A DNA stretch of 64,000 nucleotides, taken from NCBI RefSeq assembly GCF_030376615.1, contig NZ_JARRAB010000022.1, positions 1-64,000 on the forward strand, read 5' to 3'. Below the pieces are notes generated by a model that did no database searches, was not told the origin of the DNA, and saw nothing but the letters and a program-made list of their open reading frames with translations. Every line of letters starts with the position of its first letter. Position 1 is the stretch's first letter. This stretch comes from Pseudomonas sp. sp1636. Lineage in GTDB: Bacteria > Pseudomonadota > Gammaproteobacteria > Pseudomonadales > Pseudomonadaceae. A program made the position numbers and the translations under genes. This document shows, piece after piece, positions 40,119 through 48,230 of the stretch.

Positions 40119-40188
40119 CAACTGGTTCAAATCGCTCGCTTCGCTCACTGGGACGGGCTAAAGCCCGCCCCTTAACCAAACGTTATGT
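40113..40188 (+). repeat. attC 19 (family A), last of the array
   Basis: 76 bp, CCCTAAC to GTTATGT. No further attC of any family is visible downstream. Confidence 0.92.
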
Positions 40189-40223
40189 TTACCAGCCCTT
40201 ACCTTGCCCTCCCCCAGCTTCTG

Positions 40224-40255
40224 GCGTACGCTCAGCGGTACAAATAAACGTACGC
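40224..40255 (+). promoter_or_regulatory. Possible antitoxin operator
   Basis: Two palindromic boxes, GCGTACGC (40224-40231) and ACGTACGC (40248-40255), lie 12-43 bases before the antitoxin start. Antitoxins of the Phd/YefM family commonly bind such palindromes to repress their own operon. Confidence 0.45.
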
Positions 40256-40266
40256 AGGTGCCCGCC

Positions 40267-40548
40267 ATGTCACGAGTCCATGTAGATGAAGATATACGCC
40301 CCCTCTCTGAGTTCAGAGCGGGCGTAGCCACATTTGTAAAACAGATCCATGAAACCCGCCGCCCCATGGTGCTAACGCAGAGGGGACGCGGTGTTGCCGT
40401 TCTGGTCGATGTCCAGGAGTACGAGAGGATGCAGGAGCGCCTGGAGGTACTGGAAGAGATCTATAAAGCCGAGGAGCAAATTGCCAGCGGGACAGGTATT
40501 TCCCATCAAGACGCAAAATCCCAGGTGCTGAGCAGGCTGTCCCGATGA
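40267..40548 (+). CDS. Phd/YefM-family antitoxin
   Basis: 93 aa. N-terminal DNA-binding Phd fold (LSEFRAGVATFVKQIHETRR, PMVLTQRGRGVAVLVDVQEY) and an extended C-terminal toxin-neutralising tail. Overlaps the toxin gene by 4 bases (ATGA). It follows the last attC but no attC closes the pair, so it is either the array terminus or a cassette whose attC was lost. Confidence 0.88.
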   Translation: MSRVHVDEDIRPLSEFRAGVATFVKQIHETRRPMVLTQRGRGVAVLVDVQEYERMQERLEVLEEIYKAEEQIASGTGISHQDAKSQVLSRLSR

Positions 40549-40847
40549 AAATCGTCTGGTCTCCGCTTGCGTTGGAGCGCGTAGAAGATATCGCTCAATA
40601 CATCGCCGAAGACAAGCCTGCTGCTGCAGTTAAATGGGTCGATGAGCTATTTGCAACAATAGAACGCTTGGCTGACCTTCCTGAGAGTGGGCGTATTGTT
40701 CCTGAGGTGGGCGCACACCGCATCAGAGAGGTAATGTTTGGTGCATATCGGGTTATTTATAGCGTCAAAGATCAGGTTGATATTCTGACAGTACGGCGTA
40801 GCAATCAGTTATTACGAGAATCCGAGCTTGGTGGTGACGAAACATAG
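40545..40847 (+). CDS. RelE/ParE-family toxin
   Basis: 100 aa. The ParE pattern is clear: VWSPLALERVEDIAQYIAED, AAVKWVDELFATIERLADLP, GRIVPEVG, REVMFGAYRVIYSV. ParE toxins poison gyrase, RelE toxins cut mRNA; the helical N-terminus favours ParE. Toxin-antitoxin pairs stabilise large cassette arrays in Vibrio. Confidence 0.88.
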   Translation: MKIVWSPLALERVEDIAQYIAEDKPAAAVKWVDELFATIERLADLPESGRIVPEVGAHRIREVMFGAYRVIYSVKDQVDILTVRRSNQLLRESELGGDET

Positions 40848-40856
40848 CAATAGGTA

Positions 40857-41135
40857 TATGGACTCTCCCCACAAGCAGTGAGCAAAGCTTTTCTTTTACC
40901 CCTGTCGTCAGCGCGGTTGCATTCGTATATCCGGCCTGTTTTGGGCTTCACCGCCCTGGCCACTCTGTAGTTCGCGCAGCGGGGGCCAAGCGTTCAATCG
41001 GTCACGAAGATCATGATTGTTATCGGTCTAGCGTAAATCACGTAAATCGGGGGCGCGTAAATCGGGAACAGACCACAGTTATTCATGTCGCCTTTAAACA
41101 AGAAGGTAAATGGGTTCAGTTTATTTATCAGCACC
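40857..41135. other. Gene-free junction after the integron
   Basis: No credible ORF. It contains three direct copies of CGTAAATC (41032, 41041, 41056), the last followed by GGGAACAGACCAC, which resembles sequence I recall near REP-associated transposases. This is likely the scarred right boundary of the integron. Confidence 0.4.
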
Positions 41136-41219
41136 GTAGGGCGTACGCGCAAAGCAGTACGCCCTCGGCCAGGCGGCGCCTTCGGCGGACTGTTCGCTCC
41201 GCTCCTGAGTCCGCCCTAC
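41136..41219. repeat. BIME-like paired palindrome
   Basis: GTAGGGCG (41136) and CGCCCTAC (41212) bound two hairpins, GGGCGTAC...GTACGCCC and GGCGGACT...AGTCCGCC. A typical bipartite REP/BIME layout, different in sequence from the GTAGCCCGGATG family. Confidence 0.7.
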
Positions 41220-41296
41220 CCTCTTCGACCATCCATCATTTGCGCTCAAGGCCTGACAAGCGTGTCTTCTTGCCTCCTGCATCAACTGGCTCCGCT

Positions 41297-42466
41297 TTAC
41301 AACTCCCCGCGCAACGCCTTCTCGAACAACAGGCTGTACTCGGCTGCACTGAAGGCGATTGGGTTGGTGCCGGCCGAGGGGTCGGCGGCTGCCATCTGTC
41401 CGACCTGTTCGATGCGGCTGTCGTCGATGCCGATCTGCGCCAGGCTGTGGGGAATGCCGACTTCGTTGCGCAGGTGCAGTACCCAGTCGAGTACGCCGAT
41501 GAAGCCCGGTTTGGCCAGGTTGAGGTAGCGCGCCAGGCGTTCCATCTGTGGCTCGATGCTGGTGCGGTTGGCTTGCAGCACGTAGGGCATCAGCACCGCA
41601 TTGAGCAGGCCGTGGTGGGCGTCGTACAGCGCACCGAGCGGGTGGGCCAGGGCGTGCATGGCGCCGAGGCCGCGCTGGAAGGCGGTGGCGCCCATGCTCG
41701 AGGCCACCAGCATCTGCAGGCGCGCCTCGACATCGGCGCCCTTGGTCACCGCGCGCGGCAGGTACTGCTGAACCAGGCGCATGCCTTCCAGGGCGACGCC
41801 TTCGGCCATGGGGTGGAACAGCGGCGAGCAGTAGGCCTCGAGGCTGTGCGACAGCGCGTCCATGCCGGTGGCGGCGGTGACCTTGGCCGGCAGGCCGATG
41901 CTCAGTTGCGGGTCGAGGATGACCAGGGCCGGGAGCATTCTGGGGTGGAAGATGATGCGCTTGATGTGCTCGACTTCATCGGTGATCACCGCGGCGCGGC
42001 CGACTTCCGAGCCGGTACCGGCGGTGGTCGGCACCGCCACCACCGGGGCCATGCCGGCGACGTCGACGCGGTTGCAGTTATCGCCGATATCCTCGAAGTC
42101 CCACAGCGGGCGGCTCTGGCCGACCATCATGGCGATGGCCTTGCCGGCGTCCAGCGCCGAGCCGCCGCCAAAGGCGATCACCCCATCGTGGCCGCCGGCC
42201 TTGAACGCGGCGACGCCGTCCGTCACGTTCTGCCCGGTGGGATTGCCCTTGATCGCCGAGAACAGCCCGGCCTTGAGGCCGTCGTCGCGGCACTGCAACA
42301 AGGCATGATCGATCATCGACAGGGCGGCCAGGCCGGGGTCGGTGACCAGCAGCGGCGCGCTCATGCCCAGGGCGCGGCAGGCTTGCGGCAACTCGCTGAT
42401 GCGCCCGGCACCGACGTGGATCGAGGTCGGGTAGTTCCAGTTCATGCGGTATTGATTCAGGTTCAT
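41297..42466 (-). CDS. Iron-containing alcohol dehydrogenase
   Basis: 389-aa group III alcohol dehydrogenase. NAD-binding GGGSALDAGKAIAMM, the TTAGTGSEVGRAAVIT region and metal ligands in MDALSHSLEAY and GLGAMHALAHPLGALYDAHH (the His residues) are visible. GAGG six bases before ATG 42466 supports this start; it lies 9 bases after the ALDH gene. It probably oxidises an alcohol or amino-alcohol intermediate of the pathway encoded upstream. Confidence 0.9.
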   Translation of the reverse strand: MNLNQYRMNWNYPTSIHVGAGRISELPQACRALGMSAPLLVTDPGLAALSMIDHALLQCRDDGLKAGLFSAIKGNPTGQNVTDGVAAFKAGGHDGVIAFGGGSALDAGKAIAMMVGQSRPLWDFEDIGDNCNRVDVAGMAPVVAVPTTAGTGSEVGRAAVITDEVEHIKRIIFHPRMLPALVILDPQLSIGLPAKVTAATGMDALSHSLEAYCSPLFHPMAEGVALEGMRLVQQYLPRAVTKGADVEARLQMLVASSMGATAFQRGLGAMHALAHPLGALYDAHHGLLNAVLMPYVLQANRTSIEPQMERLARYLNLAKPGFIGVLDWVLHLRNEVGIPHSLAQIGIDDSRIEQVGQMAAADPSAGTNPIAFSAAEYSLLFEKALRGEL

Positions 42467-42474
42467 GGCGCGCC

Positions 42475-43863
42475 TCACGGCTTGGTTTTCAGGTGGAAGG
42501 ATTTCGGCCGGGTCAGGTGTTCATAGCCAAGACTCGACAGGCTGCAGCCGCGCCCGGAATGCTTCACCCCGCTCCAGGCCAGGGCCGGGTCGAGGTAGTC
42601 GCAGCGGTTGAGGAATACGGTGCCGGCCTCGACCCGCTCGGCCAGGGCCAGGGCGGCCTCGGCATCGCGGCTGAAGATCGCGGCGGTGAGGCCGAATTCG
42701 CTGTCGTTCATCAGCGCCACAGCCTCCTCGTCGTCCTTGACCTTCTGGATGCCGACCACTGGGCCGAAGGATTCCTCGGTCATCACCCGCATGCCGTGGT
42801 AGACGTCGGTCAACACCTGCGGCGCCAGGTAGGCGGAGCCGGGGCGGTCGAGGGCGAAGCTGGCCGGGTCGATATGCGCGGTCGCGCCCTGGGCCACCGC
42901 CTCGTTGATCTGCCGCCGGACGAAATCCGCCGCCTCGGCGCGCACCAGCGGGCCGAGGGTGGTGTCCGGATCGTCGGAGCGGCCCAGCTTGTATTGCCGA
43001 ACCAACGCCACCGCCTGCTCGACGAAGGCGTCGAACAGCGACTCGTGCACGTAGATGCGTTCGATCCCGCAACAGGATTGCCCGGAGTTAAAAAACGCAC
43101 CGTCTATGCTGGTTGCCACCGCGTGGGCCAGGTCGGCGTCGGCGCGTACGTAGGCCGGATCCTTGCCGCCCAGCTCCAGGCCGACGCTGATGAAGCGCCC
43201 GGCGGCGGCGCGTTCGACCATGGCGCCGCCCGCCACCGAGCCGGTGAAGGCCACGTGCTGGATGGTCGGAGCCTGGATCAGCTGTTCGGTGTCGGCATGG
43301 CTGAGGTGCAGGTACTGGAACACCCCGTCGGGCAGCTCGGCCTCGACGAAGGCCTCGACCATGCGCTCGGCGCACAGCGGGGTCTGCGCCGAGTGCTTGA
43401 GCAGCACCGCATTGCCGGCCATTAACGCGGGCAGCACCGCGTTCACCGCGGTCAGGTAGGGGTAGTTCCAGGGCGCCACGACCAGGGCCACACCCAGCGG
43501 CTCGCGGCGGATCAAGCGGCTGAAACCGGGCTTGTCCGGCAGGCGGATGTCGGCCAGGGCGCTCTCGGCGATATCGACCATATGGCTGGCGCGCTCGACG
43601 AAGCCGCGGATCTCGCCGGCGGCGTAGCGGATCGGCCGGCCCATCATCCAGCACAGTTCCTCGGCCAGTTGGTCTTCCTTGGCGGCGAAGGCGGCGATGG
43701 CGCGGCGGCCGATGGCCACCCGTTCGGCCACTGGGGTGCGCTTCCAGAGTGCCTGGGCCTGCTCGGCCTTGGCCAGGGCGGCCTGGATCTCGGGGTTGGA
43801 GGCCAGGTGGCGCTCGACATACAGCGAGCCGTCGATGGGGGATATGCACTGCAATTTGCTCAT
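42475..43863 (-). CDS. NAD(P)-dependent aldehyde dehydrogenase
   Basis: 462 aa, ALDH superfamily of the succinate-semialdehyde/aminoaldehyde type. Visible are VVAPWNYPYLTAVNAVLPAL, the catalytic Glu in GLELGGKDPAYV and the catalytic Cys in FFNSGQSCCGIERIYVHE. Upstream of it lies a REP and then the glutamine-synthetase-like gene, downstream the Fe-ADH. In gamma-glutamylated amine routes such an enzyme oxidises the gamma-glutamyl aldehyde; this is inferred from context. Confidence 0.9.
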   Translation of the reverse strand: MSKLQCISPIDGSLYVERHLASNPEIQAALAKAEQAQALWKRTPVAERVAIGRRAIAAFAAKEDQLAEELCWMMGRPIRYAAGEIRGFVERASHMVDIAESALADIRLPDKPGFSRLIRREPLGVALVVAPWNYPYLTAVNAVLPALMAGNAVLLKHSAQTPLCAERMVEAFVEAELPDGVFQYLHLSHADTEQLIQAPTIQHVAFTGSVAGGAMVERAAAGRFISVGLELGGKDPAYVRADADLAHAVATSIDGAFFNSGQSCCGIERIYVHESLFDAFVEQAVALVRQYKLGRSDDPDTTLGPLVRAEAADFVRRQINEAVAQGATAHIDPASFALDRPGSAYLAPQVLTDVYHGMRVMTEESFGPVVGIQKVKDDEEAVALMNDSEFGLTAAIFSRDAEAALALAERVEAGTVFLNRCDYLDPALAWSGVKHSGRGCSLSSLGYEHLTRPKSFHLKTKP

Positions 43864-43898
43864 TGCTCACTCCGTAGAATGCTGTCGCGATCAACACC

Positions 43899-43955
43899 TA
43901 GCCTGGATGCAATCCAGGATGGGCCAACGCCGCCCCCGGATTGCATCCGGGCTAC
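43899..43955. repeat. REP palindrome (GTAGCCCGGATGCAATCCGGG family), copy 3
   Basis: TAGCCTGGATGCAATCCAGG and its inverted partner CCCGGATTGCATCCGGGCTAC (partly diverged) lie between the GS-like and ALDH genes. Confidence 0.8.
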
Positions 43956-43975
43956 GCGCAGGGGTTGCCGATCAT

Positions 43976-45349
43976 TCAGATGATTTCGAAGTAGCGATCC
44001 AGCTCCCAGTCGCTGACATGCCGACGGTATTCACGTTCCTCCCATTCGCGGCTGGCGGCGAAATGCTCGACGAACGGATCGCCGAACAGCTCGCGGGCCG
44101 CCGTGGAGGCCTTCAGCCTTTGCGCCGCATCCCACAGGGTGCGCGGCAGGGCCAGCTCCGGCGGATGTTTCTGCGCGTAGGCATTGCCGACCACCGGAGC
44201 GCTCGGCTGCCACTGCTGCATCACCCCGTAGAGGCCGGAGCCGATGGCCACGGCGAGGGTCAGGTAGGGGTTACCATCCGCCGCGCCGAGGCGATATTCC
44301 TGACGCTGCGACTTGTCGCTGCCGGGAATCACCCGTAGCGCGGCGGTGCGGTTCTCCACCCCCCAGGTGGCGTCGGTCGGCGCCCAGAAGCCGGGGATCA
44401 AGCGCCGATAGCTGTTCAGGGTCGGCGCCACCATGCACAGGAATTCGGGCATCAAACGCTGCTGGCCGGCGAGGAACTGGCGCTGGATCAGGCTCATGTT
44501 GTGCGCCTGGCTCGGGTCGTGGAACGCCGACTTGCCGCTGGCTCGGTCGCGCAGGGAGACGTGGATATGCCCGCTCTGCCCCGGGTACTTGCCCGACCAC
44601 TTGGCCATGAAGGTGGCCATCAGGCCGTTGCGCTGGGCCAGTACCTTCATGAAGGTCTTGAACAGCGCGCCCTTGTCTCCTGCGGCTTCGGCATGGTCAT
44701 AGGCGATGGCCGCCTCGATCACGCCGGGGCCGGTCTCGGTGTGCAGGCCTTCGATGGGGAAGTCCATCTGCTCGGCCAGTTCGAGAATCTGGTGGTACAG
44801 CTCGGCATGCACCGAGTTGCGGATCATCGAGTAACCGAACCAGTCCGGGGTGAACGGTTTGAGGTTGCGAAAGCCCTTGTCCCGCGCCGACTCGGGAGTT
44901 TCCTCGAACATGAAAAACTCGTATTCCAGCGCCGCGAAGGGGTCGAAACCCATCGCCCGGCAGCGCTCGACTACCCGGCGCAGGGTGGCGCGCGGGCAAA
45001 CCGCCTCGGCCTGCCGGTCGAACTCGCAGATGAACAGCAGCATGCCGTTCTCGAAGGGAATCTCCCGGCAGCTGTGCGCCAGCACCCGCACCGGCGCATC
45101 CGGGTAGCCGGTGTGCCAGCCGGTGTAGCTGGCATTGTCGTAGAGCTGATCCTTGACGTCCCAGCCGAGCACCACGTCGCAGAAGGCGAACCCCGAGTCC
45201 AGGGCGGAGAAGAACTTGCTGCGGCTCAGGTACTTGCCGCGCATCACCCCGTCGTTATCGAACACCCCGACCTTGATATGACTGAGACCGCGCTCCTCGA
45301 CGATACGCCTGGCGTCTTCGTTGGTTTTTACATCCCGCGGATTGAGCAT
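43976..45349 (-). CDS. Glutamine-synthetase family, gamma-glutamylamine synthetase-like
   Basis: 457 aa. Shows the GS fold motifs LEYEFFMFEE, HTETGPGVIEAAI, GQSGHIHVSL, NSYRRLIPG and NRTAALRV, but is of the GlnA3/PuuA-like subgroup, which ligates glutamate to amines. The start MLNPRDV at 45349 has AAGGGG upstream. A perfect Hfq/Crc motif AACAACAA lies just before that. The neighbours (ALDH, Fe-ADH, TRAP system, FAD oxidase further away) suggest import and catabolism of an amine or amino alcohol. Confidence 0.85.
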   Translation of the reverse strand: MLNPRDVKTNEDARRIVEERGLSHIKVGVFDNDGVMRGKYLSRSKFFSALDSGFAFCDVVLGWDVKDQLYDNASYTGWHTGYPDAPVRVLAHSCREIPFENGMLLFICEFDRQAEAVCPRATLRRVVERCRAMGFDPFAALEYEFFMFEETPESARDKGFRNLKPFTPDWFGYSMIRNSVHAELYHQILELAEQMDFPIEGLHTETGPGVIEAAIAYDHAEAAGDKGALFKTFMKVLAQRNGLMATFMAKWSGKYPGQSGHIHVSLRDRASGKSAFHDPSQAHNMSLIQRQFLAGQQRLMPEFLCMVAPTLNSYRRLIPGFWAPTDATWGVENRTAALRVIPGSDKSQRQEYRLGAADGNPYLTLAVAIGSGLYGVMQQWQPSAPVVGNAYAQKHPPELALPRTLWDAAQRLKASTAARELFGDPFVEHFAASREWEEREYRRHVSDWELDRYFEII

Positions 45350-45363
45350 ATGCACCCCTTGTT

Positions 45364-45371
45364 TTGTTGTT
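45364..45371 (-). promoter_or_regulatory. Hfq/Crc A-rich target before the GS-like gene
   Basis: The minus strand reads AACAACAAAACAAGGGG, matching AAYAAYAA exactly and abutting the Shine-Dalgarno. Such sites mediate catabolite repression in Pseudomonas when CrcZ is low. Confidence 0.65.
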
Positions 45372-45512
45372 ATGACCGCCATCCGCTTGCGCTGGCATGC
45401 AGCCCAGCCACCGTTGCCGGCCCGCACTCGTCGCCCCGGCAGCGGCCAGCAGGATGGCGCCCGTGCCCGCGAATCTGCGGAACACGGGCGCGCCGAGCCC
45501 CACCCGCCTGAC

Positions 45513-46565
45513 TCAGTAGCGGTAGGGCGGCCCCGCCTTGGTCATCAGGGCGTTGTACTTCTTGAAGATCTCCACCACCTTGGCACTACGCGGACTGATC
45601 TTGGCGATCTCGTCCCAGAACTTGTGCGCCTCGGCTTCGACGGTGGCCCATTCGGCATCGGGGATGGTGGTCAACTGCAGCTTGCCGCCCTCGACCCGCA
45701 ACTGCGCCTCGCCGCCCCAGTACCAGTGCTGGCGGTAATAGTGGGAACTGTCCATGCACAATTTGAACAGGGTCTGCAGGTGCGCAGGCACCTCGGCCCA
45801 CTTCTCCGAATTGGCGAAATAGGAGCCGATCCAGGCGCCGGAGATGTTGTTGGTGAGGAAGTACTTGGTCACGTTGGCCCAGCCGACGGTGTAGTCCTCG
45901 GTGATGCCCGACCAGGTGATGCCGTCCAGCTCGCCGGTCTGCACCGCCACCTCGACGTCTTCCCAGGGCAGGGTCACCGGGATCACGCCGAAACGGGAGA
46001 GAAACTTGCCGGCGGTGGGGAAGGTGAAGATGCGCTTGCCCTTGAGGTCGGCCAGGCTCCTGATCGGCTCGACCGTGGCGAAGTGGCACGGATCCCAGGC
46101 GCCGGCACCGAGCCAGGTAACGCCCTCGACCTCGCCGTAGGCCTCCTCCCAGATCTGCCGCAGGCCGTATTTTTCGAACAGCACCGGCACGTCCAGGCTG
46201 TAGCGGGTGGCGAAGGGGAAGTAGCCGCCGAACACCGAGACATCCACCGGCGCGGCGATAGAGTCGTCGTCGCTCTGCACCGCATCGATGGTGCCGCGCT
46301 GCATGGCGCGGAACAGCTCGCCGGTGGGCACCAACTGGTCGGCGTAATAGAGCTGGATCTCCATCTGGCCGTTGGCCGCCTGGTTGAAGGCATCGATGGA
46401 CGGTTTGATCACGTGCTCGGCCAGGGCCGGGCCGGCGTAGGTCTGCAGGCGCCAGGTGATCTTCTTGGGTTCCTCGGCATAGATGTGCGCCGACCCCAGA
46501 GCGGTGGCACCCACCGCGCCAGTGGTGACCGCTGCGGTCTTGAGGAAGCTGCGTCTCGTACTCAT
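45513..46565 (-). CDS. TRAP transporter solute-binding protein (DctP family)
   Basis: 350 aa. Twin-arginine signal (MSTRRSFLKTAAVTTGAVG). The mature DctP fold has the TRAP core ITWRLQTYAGPALAEH, and an Arg-bearing ligand segment about residue 165 (GKRIFTFP). Resembles the TRAP-mannitol/chloroaromatic type class by sequence feel only. Separated from dctM by a 168-bp inverted-repeat element. The ligand is likely an organic acid or amine derivative related to the GS-like pathway. Confidence 0.88.
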   Translation of the reverse strand: MSTRRSFLKTAAVTTGAVGATALGSAHIYAEEPKKITWRLQTYAGPALAEHVIKPSIDAFNQAANGQMEIQLYYADQLVPTGELFRAMQRGTIDAVQSDDDSIAAPVDVSVFGGYFPFATRYSLDVPVLFEKYGLRQIWEEAYGEVEGVTWLGAGAWDPCHFATVEPIRSLADLKGKRIFTFPTAGKFLSRFGVIPVTLPWEDVEVAVQTGELDGITWSGITEDYTVGWANVTKYFLTNNISGAWIGSYFANSEKWAEVPAHLQTLFKLCMDSSHYYRQHWYWGGEAQLRVEGGKLQLTTIPDAEWATVEAEAHKFWDEIAKISPRSAKVVEIFKKYNALMTKAGPPYRY

Positions 46566-46626
46566 GCGGTTATCTCCAATAGTGTCGATTCAGATGTCAT
46601 ACATCCGCATAGCACCACTGCGACCG

Positions 46627-46794
46627 CTAGGAGCCTGTCGGGCTTGACCGTCCGTAGCGAGGGAAAGTCCGGTTTGATTCAGTTTTGTGGCTCTTTCGAG
46701 GCGAATAGCTGGCTATTTAACGAGAAAGAGCAACAAAACTGGGCAAATCCGGCTTTTCCGCAGTAGGACAGCGTTAAGTCCGCCAGGCTCCTAG
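46627..46794. mobile_element. 168-bp inverted-repeat element (MITE-like)
   Basis: Terminal repeats CTAGGAGCCTG and CAGGCTCCTAG are perfect. The imperfect complementarity continues inward through CAGTTTTGT / ACAAAACTG and GCTCTTTC / GAAAGAGC to a GAATAGCTGGCTATTT centre. No ORF. CTAG ends may include the target duplication. It sits between dctP and dctM. Confidence 0.75.
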
Positions 46795-46904
46795 GGTCGG
46801 TGCAGCGTTTCAGGTGGGCAACTCGATCCTCATGGGTGTCTGTACAGTTGTGGTTCGCATCAGCAATCCAATCGTTATGTACTGCCGTTCCTGAATTCGG
46901 GGGT

Positions 46905-48230
46905 TCAACGTGCGTAGTGCCACTGCGGCAGCCACAGCGCCAGTTGCGGAAACACCATCACCAGCACCAACGCCAGGATCATCACCAGCACGAAGGGCGT
47001 GACCGAGACATAGATGTCGCGCAAGGTCACTTCCGGCGGGGCCATGGCGCGCATGAGAAACAGGTTGTAGCCGAAGGGCGGGGTCATGTAGGCGATCTGG
47101 CAGGTAATGGTGTAGAGCACGCCGTACCAGATCAGGTCGAAACCCAAAGCGCCGACCAGCGGCACATAGAGCGGCGCGACTATCACCAGCATGGCGGTAT
47201 CGTCGAGAAACATGCCCATGAGGATGAACGACAGCTGCATCATGATCAGCACCTGCCAGGGCCCCAGGCCAAGGCGGTCGATAAAGAAGCCCTCGATGGC
47301 CCTCACCGCGCCGAGGCCATCGAACACCGCGCCGAAGCACAGGGCGGCGAGGATGATCCACATGAACATGCAGGTGATGCCGAGGGTCTTGCGCAGGGTT
47401 TCCTCCATCACCTGGGCGGTCAGCCGGCGCTTGACCAAGGCGGCCAGGGTCGCCGCCGCCGCCCCCACCGCCGAACTCTCGACCAGGCTGGTGATGCCCA
47501 TCAGGAACAGGCCGGTCATGGAGAAGAAGATAAACAGCGGCGCGATGCCGGCCTTGAGCAACCGCAGTTTCTCGCCCCAACTGATCTGCTGGCGCTCCTC
47601 TTCGGCCAGGGCGGGCCCCAACGCCGGGTTCAGCCGGCAACGGATGACGATATAGAGCACGAACAGGGTCGCCATCATCAGCCCGGGAAACACCCCGGCC
47701 AGCCACAACTGGCCCACCGGTTGGCGGGCGATCATGCCGTACAGCACCAGCACCACGCTGGGCGGAATCAGGATGCCCAGGGAGCTGCCGGCCTGGATCA
47801 CCCCGGTGACCATGATCTTGTCGTAACCGCGGCGCAGCAATTCGGGCAAGGCGATGCTGGCGCCGATGGCCATGCCGGCGACGCTCAGGCCGTTCATCGC
47901 CGAGATCGCCACCATCAGGGCGATAGTGCCGATTGCCAGGCCGCCGTGCAGCGGCCCCATCCAGACATGGAACATGCGGTAGAGGTCTTCGGCCAGCCCG
48001 GACTCGGAGAGCATATAGCCCATGTAGACGAACATCGGCAGGGTCAGCAGCGGGTACCACTTCATCAACTTCATCGCCGCGTTGAAGGCCACCTCCGCAC
48101 CACCGTCGCCCCACAGCAGCAGGGCGGCGGCCACCGCGACGAAACCGATGGCGCCGAACACCCGCTTGCCGGTGAGCAGCAACAGCATCATCGAGGAGAA
48201 CATCAGCAGCGCGATGAGCTCGTAACTCAT
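46905..48230 (-). CDS. TRAP transporter large permease (DctM)
   Basis: 441 aa, about 12 helices (YELIALLMFSSMMLLLLTGK, LAIGTIALMVAISAMNGLSV, LGILIPPSVVLVLYGMIARQ). DctM provides the Na-coupled translocation path and works with DctQ and the DctP receptor. ATG overlaps the DctQ stop (TAATG). Confidence 0.92.
   Translation of the reverse strand: MSYELIALLMFSSMMLLLLTGKRVFGAIGFVAVAAALLLWGDGGAEVAFNAAMKLMKWYPLLTLPMFVYMGYMLSESGLAEDLYRMFHVWMGPLHGGLAIGTIALMVAISAMNGLSVAGMAIGASIALPELLRRGYDKIMVTGVIQAGSSLGILIPPSVVLVLYGMIARQPVGQLWLAGVFPGLMMATLFVLYIVIRCRLNPALGPALAEEERQQISWGEKLRLLKAGIAPLFIFFSMTGLFLMGITSLVESSAVGAAAATLAALVKRRLTAQVMEETLRKTLGITCMFMWIILAALCFGAVFDGLGAVRAIEGFFIDRLGLGPWQVLIMMQLSFILMGMFLDDTAMLVIVAPLYVPLVGALGFDLIWYGVLYTITCQIAYMTPPFGYNLFLMRAMAPPEVTLRDIYVSVTPFVLVMILALVLVMVFPQLALWLPQWHYAR

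Larger units (their letters stand above)
28921..40188. mobile_element. Chromosomal integron: intI, attI and 19-cassette array
   Basis: A minus-strand integrase is followed by 19 plus-strand cassettes, each ending in an attC of 76-78 bp. Sites 1-19 lie at the positions given individually. Fourteen are of one family (A), four of a second (B) and one unrelated (C). Cassette genes are AT-rich against a GC-rich host. The highly similar attC sites and adjacent chromosomal integrase fit a sedentary chromosomal integron, as in other Pseudomonas species. No transposon or resistance cassette is seen. Confidence 0.95.

Noticed and set aside
30479..40188. CRISPR array
   Set aside because: Repeats are evenly structured, but they are 76-78 bp attC with GTTRRRY cores, spaced by whole genes of 200-800 bp, next to an integron integrase and without cas genes.
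41240..42526. 428-codon plus-strand frame antisense to the Fe-ADH gene
   Set aside because: The opposite strand encodes a full-length enzyme with all motifs; this frame is a high-GC shadow.
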